The notes beneath the pieces were generated by a model that was not told the origin of the DNA, ran no database searches, and was given only the letters and a program-made list of their open reading frames with translations. Source: Dactylococcopsis salina PCC 8305 (GTDB lineage: Bacteria > Cyanobacteriota > Cyanobacteriia > Cyanobacteriales > Rubidibacteraceae). From it: a stretch of 64,000 nt of DNA. The stretch lies in NCBI RefSeq assembly GCF_000317615.1, contig NC_019780.1, forward strand, positions 3,183,840 to 3,247,839, given 5' to 3'. A program made the position numbers and the translations under genes. This document shows, piece by piece, positions 18,109 to 27,200 of the stretch; within the stretch, counting starts at the first letter, position 1; each line of letters begins with the position of its first letter.

Positions 18109-20415
18109 ATGTCTAACTGGGAAATTTTACCGCAAACTAAACTTCCGCAAGAGTTTCTTAACGCTGTGGAAACCTATCATCCTCAATATGGAAAATATAT
18201 CGCCCAATTATTATGGCAACGTGGCATTTATAATCTAGAAAGTTTAAAGGAATTTATCGATCCTGATGCTTATTCTCCTACTTCTGGTTTCGAGGGTTTT
18301 GGACAGCAAATGAAATTAGCGATTCAACGGTTAAAACAAGGGTGGGAAAAAGAGGAAAAAGTTACGATTTGGGGAGACTTTGATGCGGATGGAGTGACAG
18401 CAACCAGTGTTTTGTGGGAAGGATTGAAGCCATTTTTTAACCAAACATTATCTTATTATATCCCCGATCGGTTAAAAGAATCTCATGGTTTAAATGAACA
18501 AGGTTTAAGACAATTAGCAGCAGCAGGAGTTACCTTAGTTATTACTTGTGATACAGGAAGCACCAACTTAGAAGAAATTAAAATTGCTAAAACATTAGGC
18601 ATTGATATCATTATTACCGATCATCATACCCTCCCTTTAGAAGACCCAGAATTTGTCGCTATTCTTAACCCAAAATACTTGGCGGATCATCATCCTCTCT
18701 ATCACTTGTCAGGGGTAGGCGTTGCTTATAAATTAGTAGAATCTCTTTATGAATCTTTCCCTAATTTTGTTGAACAACCAGCAGAAAATTTGTTAGATTT
18801 AGTTGCGATCGGGCTAATTGCAGATTTAGTCGAATTACGAGGAGACTGTCGCTATTTAGCGCAAAAAGGAATTAAAAAGTTAGCACAACAACGATCGAAT
18901 CCCACTCGTCCAGGCGTAGCAAAGTTACTAGAATTATGTAAAAAAAGCGGCGATCGACCGATGGATATTTCTTTCGGAATCGGACCTCGAATTAATGCGA
19001 TTAGTCGCATTCAAGGAGACGCGAGTTTTGCGGTAGAATTATTAACCAGTAAAGCGGAAAAAACTTGTCAAGAATTGGCGCAAAAAACTGAGATGGCAAA
19101 TAGTCGCCGTAAACAGCTACAAAAGGAAACAGAAAAAGCAGTTAAACAGCGTATAAAAGACTTAGATTTATCAACGACAGGAGTGATTGTTTTAGCCGAT
19201 TCTCAATGGCAACCAGGGGTTTTAGGATTAGTTGCGGGACAAATTGCTCAAGAATATGCGCGTCCCACAATTCTATTGTCGATTGATTTTTCCTCAGAAG
19301 AAGAAGTTAATTTTGCTCGTGGATCAGCGCGATCGGTGCAGAAGATTGATCTCTATGAATTGCTTCGATCGCAACAGCATTTATTACATCGGTTTGGGGG
19401 ACATCCCTTTGCGGCTGGGTTGAGTATGAAAGTAGAAAATATTGCTATTTTTCGAGAAGCAATTAATCAAAAATTTCGTCGTCAATATCAGTCATTATCA
19501 TTAGAACCTAGCCTAAATATTGACTTAACCGTAACGGTTGCGGAATTAGGACAAGACTTATTTCAAGCCCTAAAATTACTCGAACCCTATGGAATGGGAA
19601 ACCCACTCCCTCGCCTATTGATAAAAAACGGTTGGTTTACCCAAGTTTGGAATAAAAACATTCAGGATTTTACTGGAAAACAAGTTAAGTATATTCGGAC
19701 AACATTTTACTTATGCGATCGAACGAATCCAGACGGTTTTCCGGGGATGTGGTGGGGACATTATAAAGAGGAATTACCAGAAGATACTTATTTTGATGCG
19801 GTGGTAGAATTAGATTTTAATACCTATGAAAAACGCTATGAAGTGCGGTTAGTAGAAATCAAACCCAGTCGCGAACAAACCAGTGATCAAAACCGAGAGA
19901 GTGAGGAGGCTTTTCTGTTAGATTATCGAGGGGAAAATCCCGACTCGATCGAGCATTATCTTTCTAAACAGCCATCAGTCTTAAATGTCGAAACTTGTCC
20001 GCGTCATTGGGAAGAACTAAAGCAAAGTGTCCAATCTGGAATTAAAGAAAATTGCCCGATCGCGCTCACTTATTCAGGGTTTGAAAATGTTTCTGCAAAA
20101 GAAACCTGGAAACAATTGTTAGGAATTGCCAAATATCTCGATCGCACAGGTGAAATGGTTAGTCTAGAAAAGCTACAAAACAAATTACAGTTAAGTAAAT
20201 CCGTCTTAAAAATAGGTCTAAAAGCACTGGTTAGTATTGGGTTTGATATCAAGGGAGAAGAAAGCATAACCATCTCTAAAACCACACTTCCTAATGATAT
20301 AGAATCAGAAGCAGTGACGAACTTTTTAGCAGCAATACAAGAAGAAAAATTCCGTTGTCAGTATTTTTCCGAAGTTCCCTTAGAAACGATTCGCATTGTT
20401 GGGATAAACCAATGA
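18109..20415 (+). CDS. recJ: Single-stranded-DNA-specific exonuclease RecJ
   Basis: The 768-residue protein is a DHH-family 5'-3' exonuclease of recombination and mismatch repair. Metal-binding motifs are visible: DFDADGVTA (about residue 90), DTGSTN (about 145), the DHH triad in IITDHHTLPL (about 170), SGVGVAYK and a Gly-rich RFGGHPFAAGLSM that marks the DHHA1 domain (about 425). An OB-fold and a cyanobacterial C-terminal extension follow, giving a longer protein than E. coli RecJ (577). A TTG at 18100 is in frame, but the ATG at 18109 is the more natural start. The stop overlaps a 23-codon frame at 20412. Confidence 0.93.
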   Translation: MSNWEILPQTKLPQEFLNAVETYHPQYGKYIAQLLWQRGIYNLESLKEFIDPDAYSPTSGFEGFGQQMKLAIQRLKQGWEKEEKVTIWGDFDADGVTATSVLWEGLKPFFNQTLSYYIPDRLKESHGLNEQGLRQLAAAGVTLVITCDTGSTNLEEIKIAKTLGIDIIITDHHTLPLEDPEFVAILNPKYLADHHPLYHLSGVGVAYKLVESLYESFPNFVEQPAENLLDLVAIGLIADLVELRGDCRYLAQKGIKKLAQQRSNPTRPGVAKLLELCKKSGDRPMDISFGIGPRINAISRIQGDASFAVELLTSKAEKTCQELAQKTEMANSRRKQLQKETEKAVKQRIKDLDLSTTGVIVLADSQWQPGVLGLVAGQIAQEYARPTILLSIDFSSEEEVNFARGSARSVQKIDLYELLRSQQHLLHRFGGHPFAAGLSMKVENIAIFREAINQKFRRQYQSLSLEPSLNIDLTVTVAELGQDLFQALKLLEPYGMGNPLPRLLIKNGWFTQVWNKNIQDFTGKQVKYIRTTFYLCDRTNPDGFPGMWWGHYKEELPEDTYFDAVVELDFNTYEKRYEVRLVEIKPSREQTSDQNRESEEAFLLDYRGENPDSIEHYLSKQPSVLNVETCPRHWEELKQSVQSGIKENCPIALTYSGFENVSAKETWKQLLGIAKYLDRTGEMVSLEKLQNKLQLSKSVLKIGLKALVSIGFDIKGEESITISKTTLPNDIESEAVTNFLAAIQEEKFRCQYFSEVPLETIRIVGINQ

Positions 20416-20516
20416 AACCTTTAAACATAAATCGCGATCGGGAAGCGAAAAAATTAAATCGTCTTGAGGTCGAAAAAATGTAATAATAAGGAAAACCTCT
20501 ACTAATACTGCTTCCC

Positions 20517-21455
20517 TTGACTCGAACCATCTATGACCAATTCTCTAAAGATTGCTTAGAAGAACTGCTTTCTTTGGCGGGAAAAGTCGAGATAGATTTA
20601 AAAGTTGCCTCAGAAGTAAGAGAAATTGATGTCTTTTTCACCCCGAATCCCGATCAAATAGAAACCTTAAACCAGTTGGGAACTTTAGGAAGAATCGGGT
20701 TAACCCCTGCAATTATTGAACCTTACCGAAATCCCATTAACGCCAACGAAGTCCGTAAATGCCTCAAAAAGTCTTTCGATATCGAAGCTAATCTTCAGCG
20801 TCGCGCCAAAAGGGAGGGAACATCAGCCCAAGCACCGCCGACTCTATGGATTCTCTCACCCACCATTTCGGATGCTGTATTGAACCAATTTAACGCCAAA
20901 CCCGACTTAGAGAATTGGTTGCCCGGCATTTATTGGGTTGCAGAAGGATTCCGAACCGCCTTGGTCGCCATCCATCAACTACCGCGCACCGAAGAAACCT
21001 TGTGGTTAAGACTGTTTGGCAGGAATCAGGTTCAACTACAAGCCATTGAGGAACTACAACAGTTACCGAAAGAGAATCAGTTTCGCGATCGGATTCTGGA
21101 GATAGTTGCCAATTTAATTGCTATTTTAGAAGTGAGAAGAGAGGAACAGGAAAACTTAGAATCCGAAGAAGGAGAGTTTCTCATGCAATTGTCAACGATT
21201 TATACGCAACGTTTAGAAGAAGCCACTCAAAAAGGAATCGAACAAGGCATCGAACAAGGCATCGAACAAGGAATTGAACAAGGAATTGAAATCGGTGAAC
21301 AGCGCGGTGAACAACGCGGTGAACAACGCGGAAAAGAACTTACCCAACGAGAAATTGCCACGAATCTGCTGAATACAGGGTTAGAAATTGAGCAAATTGC
21401 TCAAGTGACTGGGCTTTCCCCAGAAGAAGTCAGAAAACTGATGACAAGTAACTAA
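20517..21455 (+). CDS. Rpn-like/PD-(D/E)XK-type paralogue, copy 1
   Basis: A 312-residue member of a multicopy cyanobacterial family of unknown function. The N-terminal 190 residues have an alpha/beta nuclease look (REIDVFFTP as a possible E-x-D metal site). Residues about 235-270 are a Gly-rich tandem (GIEQ repeated five times, then GEQR three times), probably helical, and the tail NLLNTGLEIEQIAQVTGLSPEEV resembles an HTH-like motif seen at the C-terminus of Rpn/YhgA-type proteins. The start is TTG at 20517; no ATG is available in the first half. A near-identical copy begins 113 bp downstream, and two more distant relatives are at 42743 and 44924. Confidence 0.72.
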   Translation: MTRTIYDQFSKDCLEELLSLAGKVEIDLKVASEVREIDVFFTPNPDQIETLNQLGTLGRIGLTPAIIEPYRNPINANEVRKCLKKSFDIEANLQRRAKREGTSAQAPPTLWILSPTISDAVLNQFNAKPDLENWLPGIYWVAEGFRTALVAIHQLPRTEETLWLRLFGRNQVQLQAIEELQQLPKENQFRDRILEIVANLIAILEVRREEQENLESEEGEFLMQLSTIYTQRLEEATQKGIEQGIEQGIEQGIEQGIEIGEQRGEQRGEQRGKELTQREIATNLLNTGLEIEQIAQVTGLSPEEVRKLMTSN

Positions 21456-21568
21456 CAGCGCGATTCCCGAAGGCAAGTCGCAGGACGACATCGCCTCTGA
21501 CAAGTACCAGAGGTACATTGTTGCAGAAAAGATGAGAAAATGAACTAAACTCTAACCCAAAAATTCCC

Positions 21569-22507
21569 TTGACTCGAACCATTTATGATCAATTCTCTAA
21601 AGATTGTTTAGAAGAACTGCTTTCTTTGGCGGGAAAAGTCGAGATAGATTTAAAAGTTGCCTCAGAAGTAAGAGAAATTGATGTCTTTTTCACCCCGAAT
21701 CCCGATCAAATAGAAACCTTAAACCAGTTGGGAACTTTAGGAAGAATCGGGTTAACCCCTGCAATTATTGAACCTTACCGAAATCCCATTAACGCCAACG
21801 AAGTCCGTAAATGCCTCAAAAAGTCTTTCGATATCGAAGCTAATCTTCAGCGTCGCGCCAAAAGGGAGGGAACATCAACCCAAGCACCGCCGACTCTATG
21901 GATTCTCTCACCCACCATTTCGGATGCTGTCTTGAACCAATTTAACGCCAAACCCGACTTAGAGAATTGGTTACCTGGCATTTATTTTGTTGCAGAAGGA
22001 TTAAGAATGGTTTTGATAGCTATCCATCAACTACCGCGCACCGAAGAAACCTTGTGGTTAAGATTGTTTGGTAGGAATCAAGTGCAGCTACAAGCCATTG
22101 AGGAATTGCAACAGTTACCGAAAGAGAATCAGTTTCGCGATCGGATTCTGGAGATAGTTGCCAACTTAATTGCTATTTTAGAAGTAAGACGAGAGGAACA
22201 GGAAAACTTAGAATCAGAAGAAGGAGAGTTTCTCATGCAATTGTCAACGATTTATACGCAACGTTTAGAAGAAGCCACTCAAAAAGGAATCGAACAAGGC
22301 ATCGAACAAGGCATCGAACAAGGTATCGAAATTGGTGAACAGCGCGGTGAACAACGTGGGATTGAAATTGGGGAACAACGTGGGATTGAGATCGCGCAGA
22401 AGCGATTAGCCCAAAATCTCCTGAGTCAAGGCATGGAAGTGGAACAGGTAGCTAAACTCACGGAACTTTCCCCAGAAGAAATCAGAAAACTGATTACAAG
22501 TAACTAA
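21569..22507 (+). CDS. Rpn-like/PD-(D/E)XK-type paralogue, copy 2
   Basis: Also 312 residues and almost identical to copy 1 through residue 235, including the TTG start and the context cccttgactcgaacc, so this is a recent tandem duplication. Differences cluster in two places: residues about 140-150 (YFVAEGLRMVLIAI instead of YWVAEGFRTALVAI) and the C-terminal tandem, where the number and order of GIEQ and GEQRGIEI units differ. The tail NLLSQGMEVEQVAKLTELSPEEI has diverged more than the nuclease-like part. Changing repeat units plus a conserved core is typical of replication slippage or gene conversion in this family. Confidence 0.72.
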   Translation: MTRTIYDQFSKDCLEELLSLAGKVEIDLKVASEVREIDVFFTPNPDQIETLNQLGTLGRIGLTPAIIEPYRNPINANEVRKCLKKSFDIEANLQRRAKREGTSTQAPPTLWILSPTISDAVLNQFNAKPDLENWLPGIYFVAEGLRMVLIAIHQLPRTEETLWLRLFGRNQVQLQAIEELQQLPKENQFRDRILEIVANLIAILEVRREEQENLESEEGEFLMQLSTIYTQRLEEATQKGIEQGIEQGIEQGIEIGEQRGEQRGIEIGEQRGIEIAQKRLAQNLLSQGMEVEQVAKLTELSPEEIRKLITSN

Positions 22508-22622
22508 TCGTTATGGTAAATGATCACTAATTGAGAGGTCAGACGATCGGGCTGTCTAAAGATCACCTAGACCAACAGCAATCAATCACTTATATCATTT
22601 TAAACAATTGGCGCTACATTAA

Positions 22623-22648
22623 CGATCCCCCCAACCCCCCTTAATAAG
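22623..22648. repeat. Left half of the palindromic repeat split by ISAs1
   Basis: The sequence cgatccccccaacccccctt followed by aataag runs into the IS; its mate ccttaataagggggg then ttggggggatcg lies at 23851-23878. With one copy of the 10-bp duplication removed, the two halves rebuild a 43-bp palindrome with a central TTAATAA. Related palindromes occur at 33525-33566, 45868-45897 and 49569-49600. Confidence 0.85.
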
Positions 22649-23850
22649 GCAGGGCTGTTTCATTCTCGGGGTAAAATTGTAAATGTAAAGCGCGATCGCG
22701 ATAATAAATCAGTAGCGCGATCGCGCATTTCTAGAAAAATTTCTGATATGTCTAGTTTAATCAGTTACTTAAAACAAGTCAAGGACTGGCGCGATCGCAG
22801 TGGACAAAGACATCCCCTATGGTGGGTACTTTTCATTGTTATTCTTGGTTTAATGATGGGTAACTTAAGTTACCGAGACTTAGCTGCCTTTGGAAAAAAT
22901 AAGCATTACTACCTCACTCGTTTAGGAAAATCTCCTAAGCTAAAGTCGCCATCTTATTCAACAATTAGAAGAGCCATGATGGGAGTAGATAATAATGATT
23001 TAATTCAAGTTTTTAACCAATGGGCTGCTCAATTATCTTCCCCAGATGAACTTTCTAATTGGATCGCGATTGATGGTAAAAGTATTAAGTCAACTTTAAC
23101 TGATACCTACGGAAATAAGCAGAATTTTGCTTCAATTGTCTCTTGGTTTAGTCAGGACAATGGGTTAGTTTTAGCTCTAGAAAAATTAGAGAATAAAAAG
23201 ACTTCAGAAATTTACTGTGTTCGAGAGATGGTGAATAACACGCCTTTATCAAATCAAGTTTTGACTCTGGATGCAGTTCACTGTCAAAAAGAAACAATTA
23301 AAACGATTAATCGCTCTCGTAATGATTATGTAATTGCGGTGAAGAAAAATCAACCGAAATTGTACAACCGTTTAGAAGAAATCGCTCATAATCAGATTTC
23401 TGATCAGGAAGATATTCGAACAGAAACGAGTCACGGACGACAAGTTACTCGAACCGTATCTGTCTTTAGAATTCCAGAAACTCTTCAAGAAATTTGGATC
23501 AGTAGTCAGTGTTTTATCAAAGTAGAAAGGAAAGGCACTCGAAAAAATAAGCCTTATCATCAAATTGTTTATTATTTAAGTAGTTGTTACCAAACGGCTC
23601 AAAATTTTAGTAAAAAGATTCAGGGACATTGGGGAATTGAGAACCAACTACATTGGGTTAAAGATGTTATTTTTTCTGAAGATGTTTCCCCGGTACACCA
23701 TCTTCAGTCAGCAGTCAACTTTTCAGTATTAAAAACCATTTGTCTTAATCTTTTCAGACTATTAGGCTTTTTATCAGTTACTGAAGCCCGAAGATGGCTT
23801 GGAGAGAGGCTTTGGCTACTACCCATTTTGATAGAATGAAACAGCCCTGC
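22649..23850 (+). mobile_element. ISAs1-family insertion sequence, complete, 1202 bp
   Basis: Perfect 18-bp terminal inverted repeats: gcagggctgtttcattct at 22649-22666 and its reverse complement at 23833-23850. A 10-bp target duplication, ccttaataag, flanks it (22639-22648 and 23851-23860). One transposase gene fills it, and the stop overlaps the right repeat. Two HIP1-like gcgatcgcg sites lie in its leader (22690-22724), suggesting long residence in cyanobacteria. Intact ends, intact gene and identical target repeats mean a recent and possibly active insertion. Confidence 0.95.
22748..23839 (+). CDS. ISAs1 family transposase (DDE, H-repeat type)
   Basis: A 363-residue transposase. The N-terminal DUF4338/H-repeat-like start (LKQVKDWRDRSGQRHPLWW) and DDE core are both present: first Asp in IAIDGKSIKST (about residue 115), second in VLTLDAVHCQKET (about 180), Glu in HWGIENQLHWVKDVIFSED (about 300). 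Length is normal for ISAs1 and no frameshift is seen. The ATG at 22748 is the first in the frame inside the element. Confidence 0.93.
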   Translation: MSSLISYLKQVKDWRDRSGQRHPLWWVLFIVILGLMMGNLSYRDLAAFGKNKHYYLTRLGKSPKLKSPSYSTIRRAMMGVDNNDLIQVFNQWAAQLSSPDELSNWIAIDGKSIKSTLTDTYGNKQNFASIVSWFSQDNGLVLALEKLENKKTSEIYCVREMVNNTPLSNQVLTLDAVHCQKETIKTINRSRNDYVIAVKKNQPKLYNRLEEIAHNQISDQEDIRTETSHGRQVTRTVSVFRIPETLQEIWISSQCFIKVERKGTRKNKPYHQIVYYLSSCYQTAQNFSKKIQGHWGIENQLHWVKDVIFSEDVSPVHHLQSAVNFSVLKTICLNLFRLLGFLSVTEARRWLGERLWLLPILIE

Positions 23851-23878
23851 CCTTAATAAGGGGGGTTGGGGGGATCGA

Positions 23879-24277
23879 CTGTAACCTAACTTTTCCAAAA
23901 TGGTATTATTTCCCCTTCTTTAAAAAGAATATAAAAAAACTGTTAATTTTTATTACTACTTTCTTTCCTCTGAAAAATCCATCATCTTTTCATCAAAATC
24001 ATCTCTAACCCTGACCTCACAACAGGGACAAGCAATTATTTTTCTGATCACGAACCCGTGTGACTGAACGGGAAAGAAAATCGCTAAAAAATCCTCATCA
24101 TAGGAAATCAGTCAATTTTCTTCGTTTCAAGTATTAGCAAGAGGTTATGATTTTTCTGCTCTTTAGATCACAAAATTGTGACATCTTGGTAACATTTTGG
24201 TAATAATTGAAGTATGGTAATCTAGGGGAATTATTGTGATTGTGAAAGATACCTTTTAATTAATTGTCAGAATCATT
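23879..24277. other. 400-bp non-coding leader of the giant protein gene
   Basis: AT-rich with no frame of note. It has a TCACA-AAAT-TGTGA inverted repeat at 24168-24181 and a run of ttggtaac/ttggtaat direct repeats at 24186-24205, which could be regulator sites for the long gene downstream. I cannot place a convincing -35/-10 pair. Confidence 0.4.
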
Positions 24278-27200
24278 ATGTCTATTTCCCCTAACCCTTT
24301 ATTTCAAACTTGGCAAGATACGTTAACCGAAGCCGCCGCCAATGGGCGTTTACTCGCCGCCGCGAAAGAGGCTCTACGACTAGAAGCAACCCCAAACCCC
24401 TTAGCAGAATTAATTAGGCAATGGCAAACAGGGGATTTTTCCCAACTCCCAGCAGTGGAATTGTTGTCTAGCGAGGCAATGTCGGGAGCGATGGGAGCTT
24501 ACGGTAATGAAACGATTTACCTGAATGAGGACTGGTTAAGCACAGCCAGCGAAGAGGATGCGGTTGCAGTGTTGATGGAAGAGTTAGGGCATCATTTGGA
24601 TCAGGTGGTGAAGGTAACGGATAGTCGTGGAGATGAGGGGGCAATATTTGCTTCCTTAGTGCAGGGAAATGAGTTGAGTAAGCACGAGTTAGCTTCCCTA
24701 CGAAGAGAAAATGATAGCACTACTTTAGAAATAAACGGAGAAACAGTTTTTGTGGAGCAAGCTGAGTTTACTGTTACCAATACTGATGATAGCGGTGAAG
24801 GCTCATTACGGAATGCTATTGAACAGGCAAATAGCAGTGAAGGTGCTGATACCATCACGTTTGATAGTAGCTTAAGTGGTGAAACCATTGGGTTGACCAG
24901 TGGTCAACTAAAGATTACTGACTCTCTAACGATTGAAGGGCTAGGAGCGGAGGAACTCACTATTGATGCAGAAGGAAATAGTCGTGTTTTTGAGATCGAC
25001 GATAGTAATGATGAAAATATTATCAATGTAGAACTTACTAAATCAACTATCACTGGAGGATCAACAGATTCATATGCAATAGAAGAGATTGTTGTTGGTG
25101 GTGGTATTTTTAATGCTGAAAACTTAACTATTAGCAATAGTACGGTCTTGGGTAACTCTGCTAGGGATGGTGGTGGTATTTTTAATGCTTTTAATGCTGA
25201 AAACTTAACTATTAGCAATAGTACGGTCTTGGGTAACTCTGCTACTGATGGTGGTGGTATTTTTAATTTTGGAAATTTAAGCCTTAGTAATAGTACAGTA
25301 TCAGGCAACTCTGCTGTTTTTGGTGGGGGAATTCATAACCCTGTCACAGCAAGCCTTAGCAATAGCACAGTATCGGGCAACTCTGCTGCTTTTGGTGGGG
25401 GAATTGAGAATAGAAACGGAAATTTAAGCGTTAGCAATAGTACGATTTCAGGTAATTCTGGTAGAGGAATTTCTAGTCTTTACGCAACTTTAAGCCTGAG
25501 CAATACTATTATTGCTAACAACGAAAATGGTAGCGATGTTGCATTAAATGATCGTTCTACCATCAATCGTCAAGGTGTCAACTTAATTGAAGATGGTAGT
25601 CTCACTGGTGAAAATATTATCAACCAAGACCCCAATCTTTCTTCATTACAAAATAATGGTGGTTCTACCAAAACCCAAGTTCCTCAAGATGGCAGCCCTG
25701 CTATTGATGCTGGAGATAACGCTTTCCTATCAGAATCTGAGCTTAGCATCGATTTCAATGGTGATGGCGATACTGACGATACCTTAAATACCGACCAGCG
25801 CGGGGAAGGCTTCGATCGCGTTGTTAACGGCACAGTGGATATTGGTGCTGTAGAAGTTCAGGATATTAGTGGAGAACCAACAGCTAGTAACTCAGTGGTC
25901 ACCTGGGGAAGATCTGTAGGCGGTGGCGATCTTACCGGGGAAGATAGTGATTCTACTACAGGAGTGCCGGGAGGGGAATTAAATAATGTCCAAGATATCT
26001 TTTCTACTAGTGGTGCCTTTATTGGTGGGGCTTTTGCGGCGCTGAAAGAAGATGGCTCGGTGGTCGCTTGGGGCTTAGATAACAGGGGTGGCGACCTCAC
26101 TGGTTCGTCCGACTTTGCCACAGGAGTGCCAAGAGGAGAATTAGATAATGTCCAAAACATTTTTTCTAATAGTAATGCCTTTGCGGCGCTGAAAGAAGAT
26201 GGCTCGGTGGTAACTTGGGGAAGCTCTGAACGTGGTGGCGACATCACCGGTGAAGACTCTGACGTTGCCACAGGAGTGCCGGGAGGAGAATTAGATAATG
26301 TCCAAGATATTTTTTCTAGTGAGCGTGCTTTTGCTGCCTTGAAGGAGGATGGTTCTGTCGTTACTTGGGGATTTTTCTTCTACGGTGGCGACCTCACTGG
26401 TTCGTCCGACTTTGCCACAGGAGTGCCGGGAGGAGAATTAGATAATGTCCAAAACATTTTTTCTACTAGTGGTGCCTTTGCGGCGCTGAAGGAAGATGGC
26501 TCGGTAGTCACTTGGGGAAATGATCTCTGGGGTGGAGACCTCACTGGTGAAAACTCTGACGAGACAACAGGAGTGCCGGGAGGAAAATTAGATAATGTCC
26601 AAGAGATATTTTCTACTAGCAGTGCTTTTGCGGCGCTGAAAGAAGATGGCTCGGTAGTCACTTGGGGCTTAGATGGCAGTGGCGGCGACCTCACTGGTTC
26701 GTCCGACTTTGCCACAGGAGTGCCGGGAGGAGAATTAGATAATGTCCAAGATATCTTTTCTACTAGTGGTGCCTTTGCGGCGCTGAAAGAAAATGGCTCG
26801 GTGGTTACTTGGGGAAGCTCTGAAAGTGGTGGCGACCTCACCAGTGAAAACTCTGAAGATGCTACAGGAGTGCCGGGAGGAGAATTAGATAATGTCCAAG
26901 ATATCTTTTCTAATTCTTGGGCTTTTGCGGCGCTGAAAGAGGATGGCTCGGTAGTCACTTGGGGAGATTCTAGCGAGGGTGGCGACCTCACTGGTTCGTC
27001 CGACTTTGCCACAGGAGTGCCGGGAGGAGAATTAGACAATGTCCAAGATATCTTTTCTACTAATGGGGCTTTTGCAGCGCTGAAGGAAGATGGCTCGGTA
27101 GTCACTTGGGGAAATTCTAGCGAGGGTGGCGACCTCACCGGTGAAAACTCTGAAGATGCTACAGGAGTGCCGGGAGGGGAATTAGATAATGTCCAAGATA

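Noticed and set aside
20412..20483. 23-codon frame overlapping the recJ stop
   Set aside because: Too short, basic composition, no support beyond the ATGA overlap.
24168..24181. CRP-like site upstream of the giant gene
   Set aside because: The half-sites are in the reverse order (TCACA then TGTGA) and 4 nt apart, not TGTGA-N6-TCACA.
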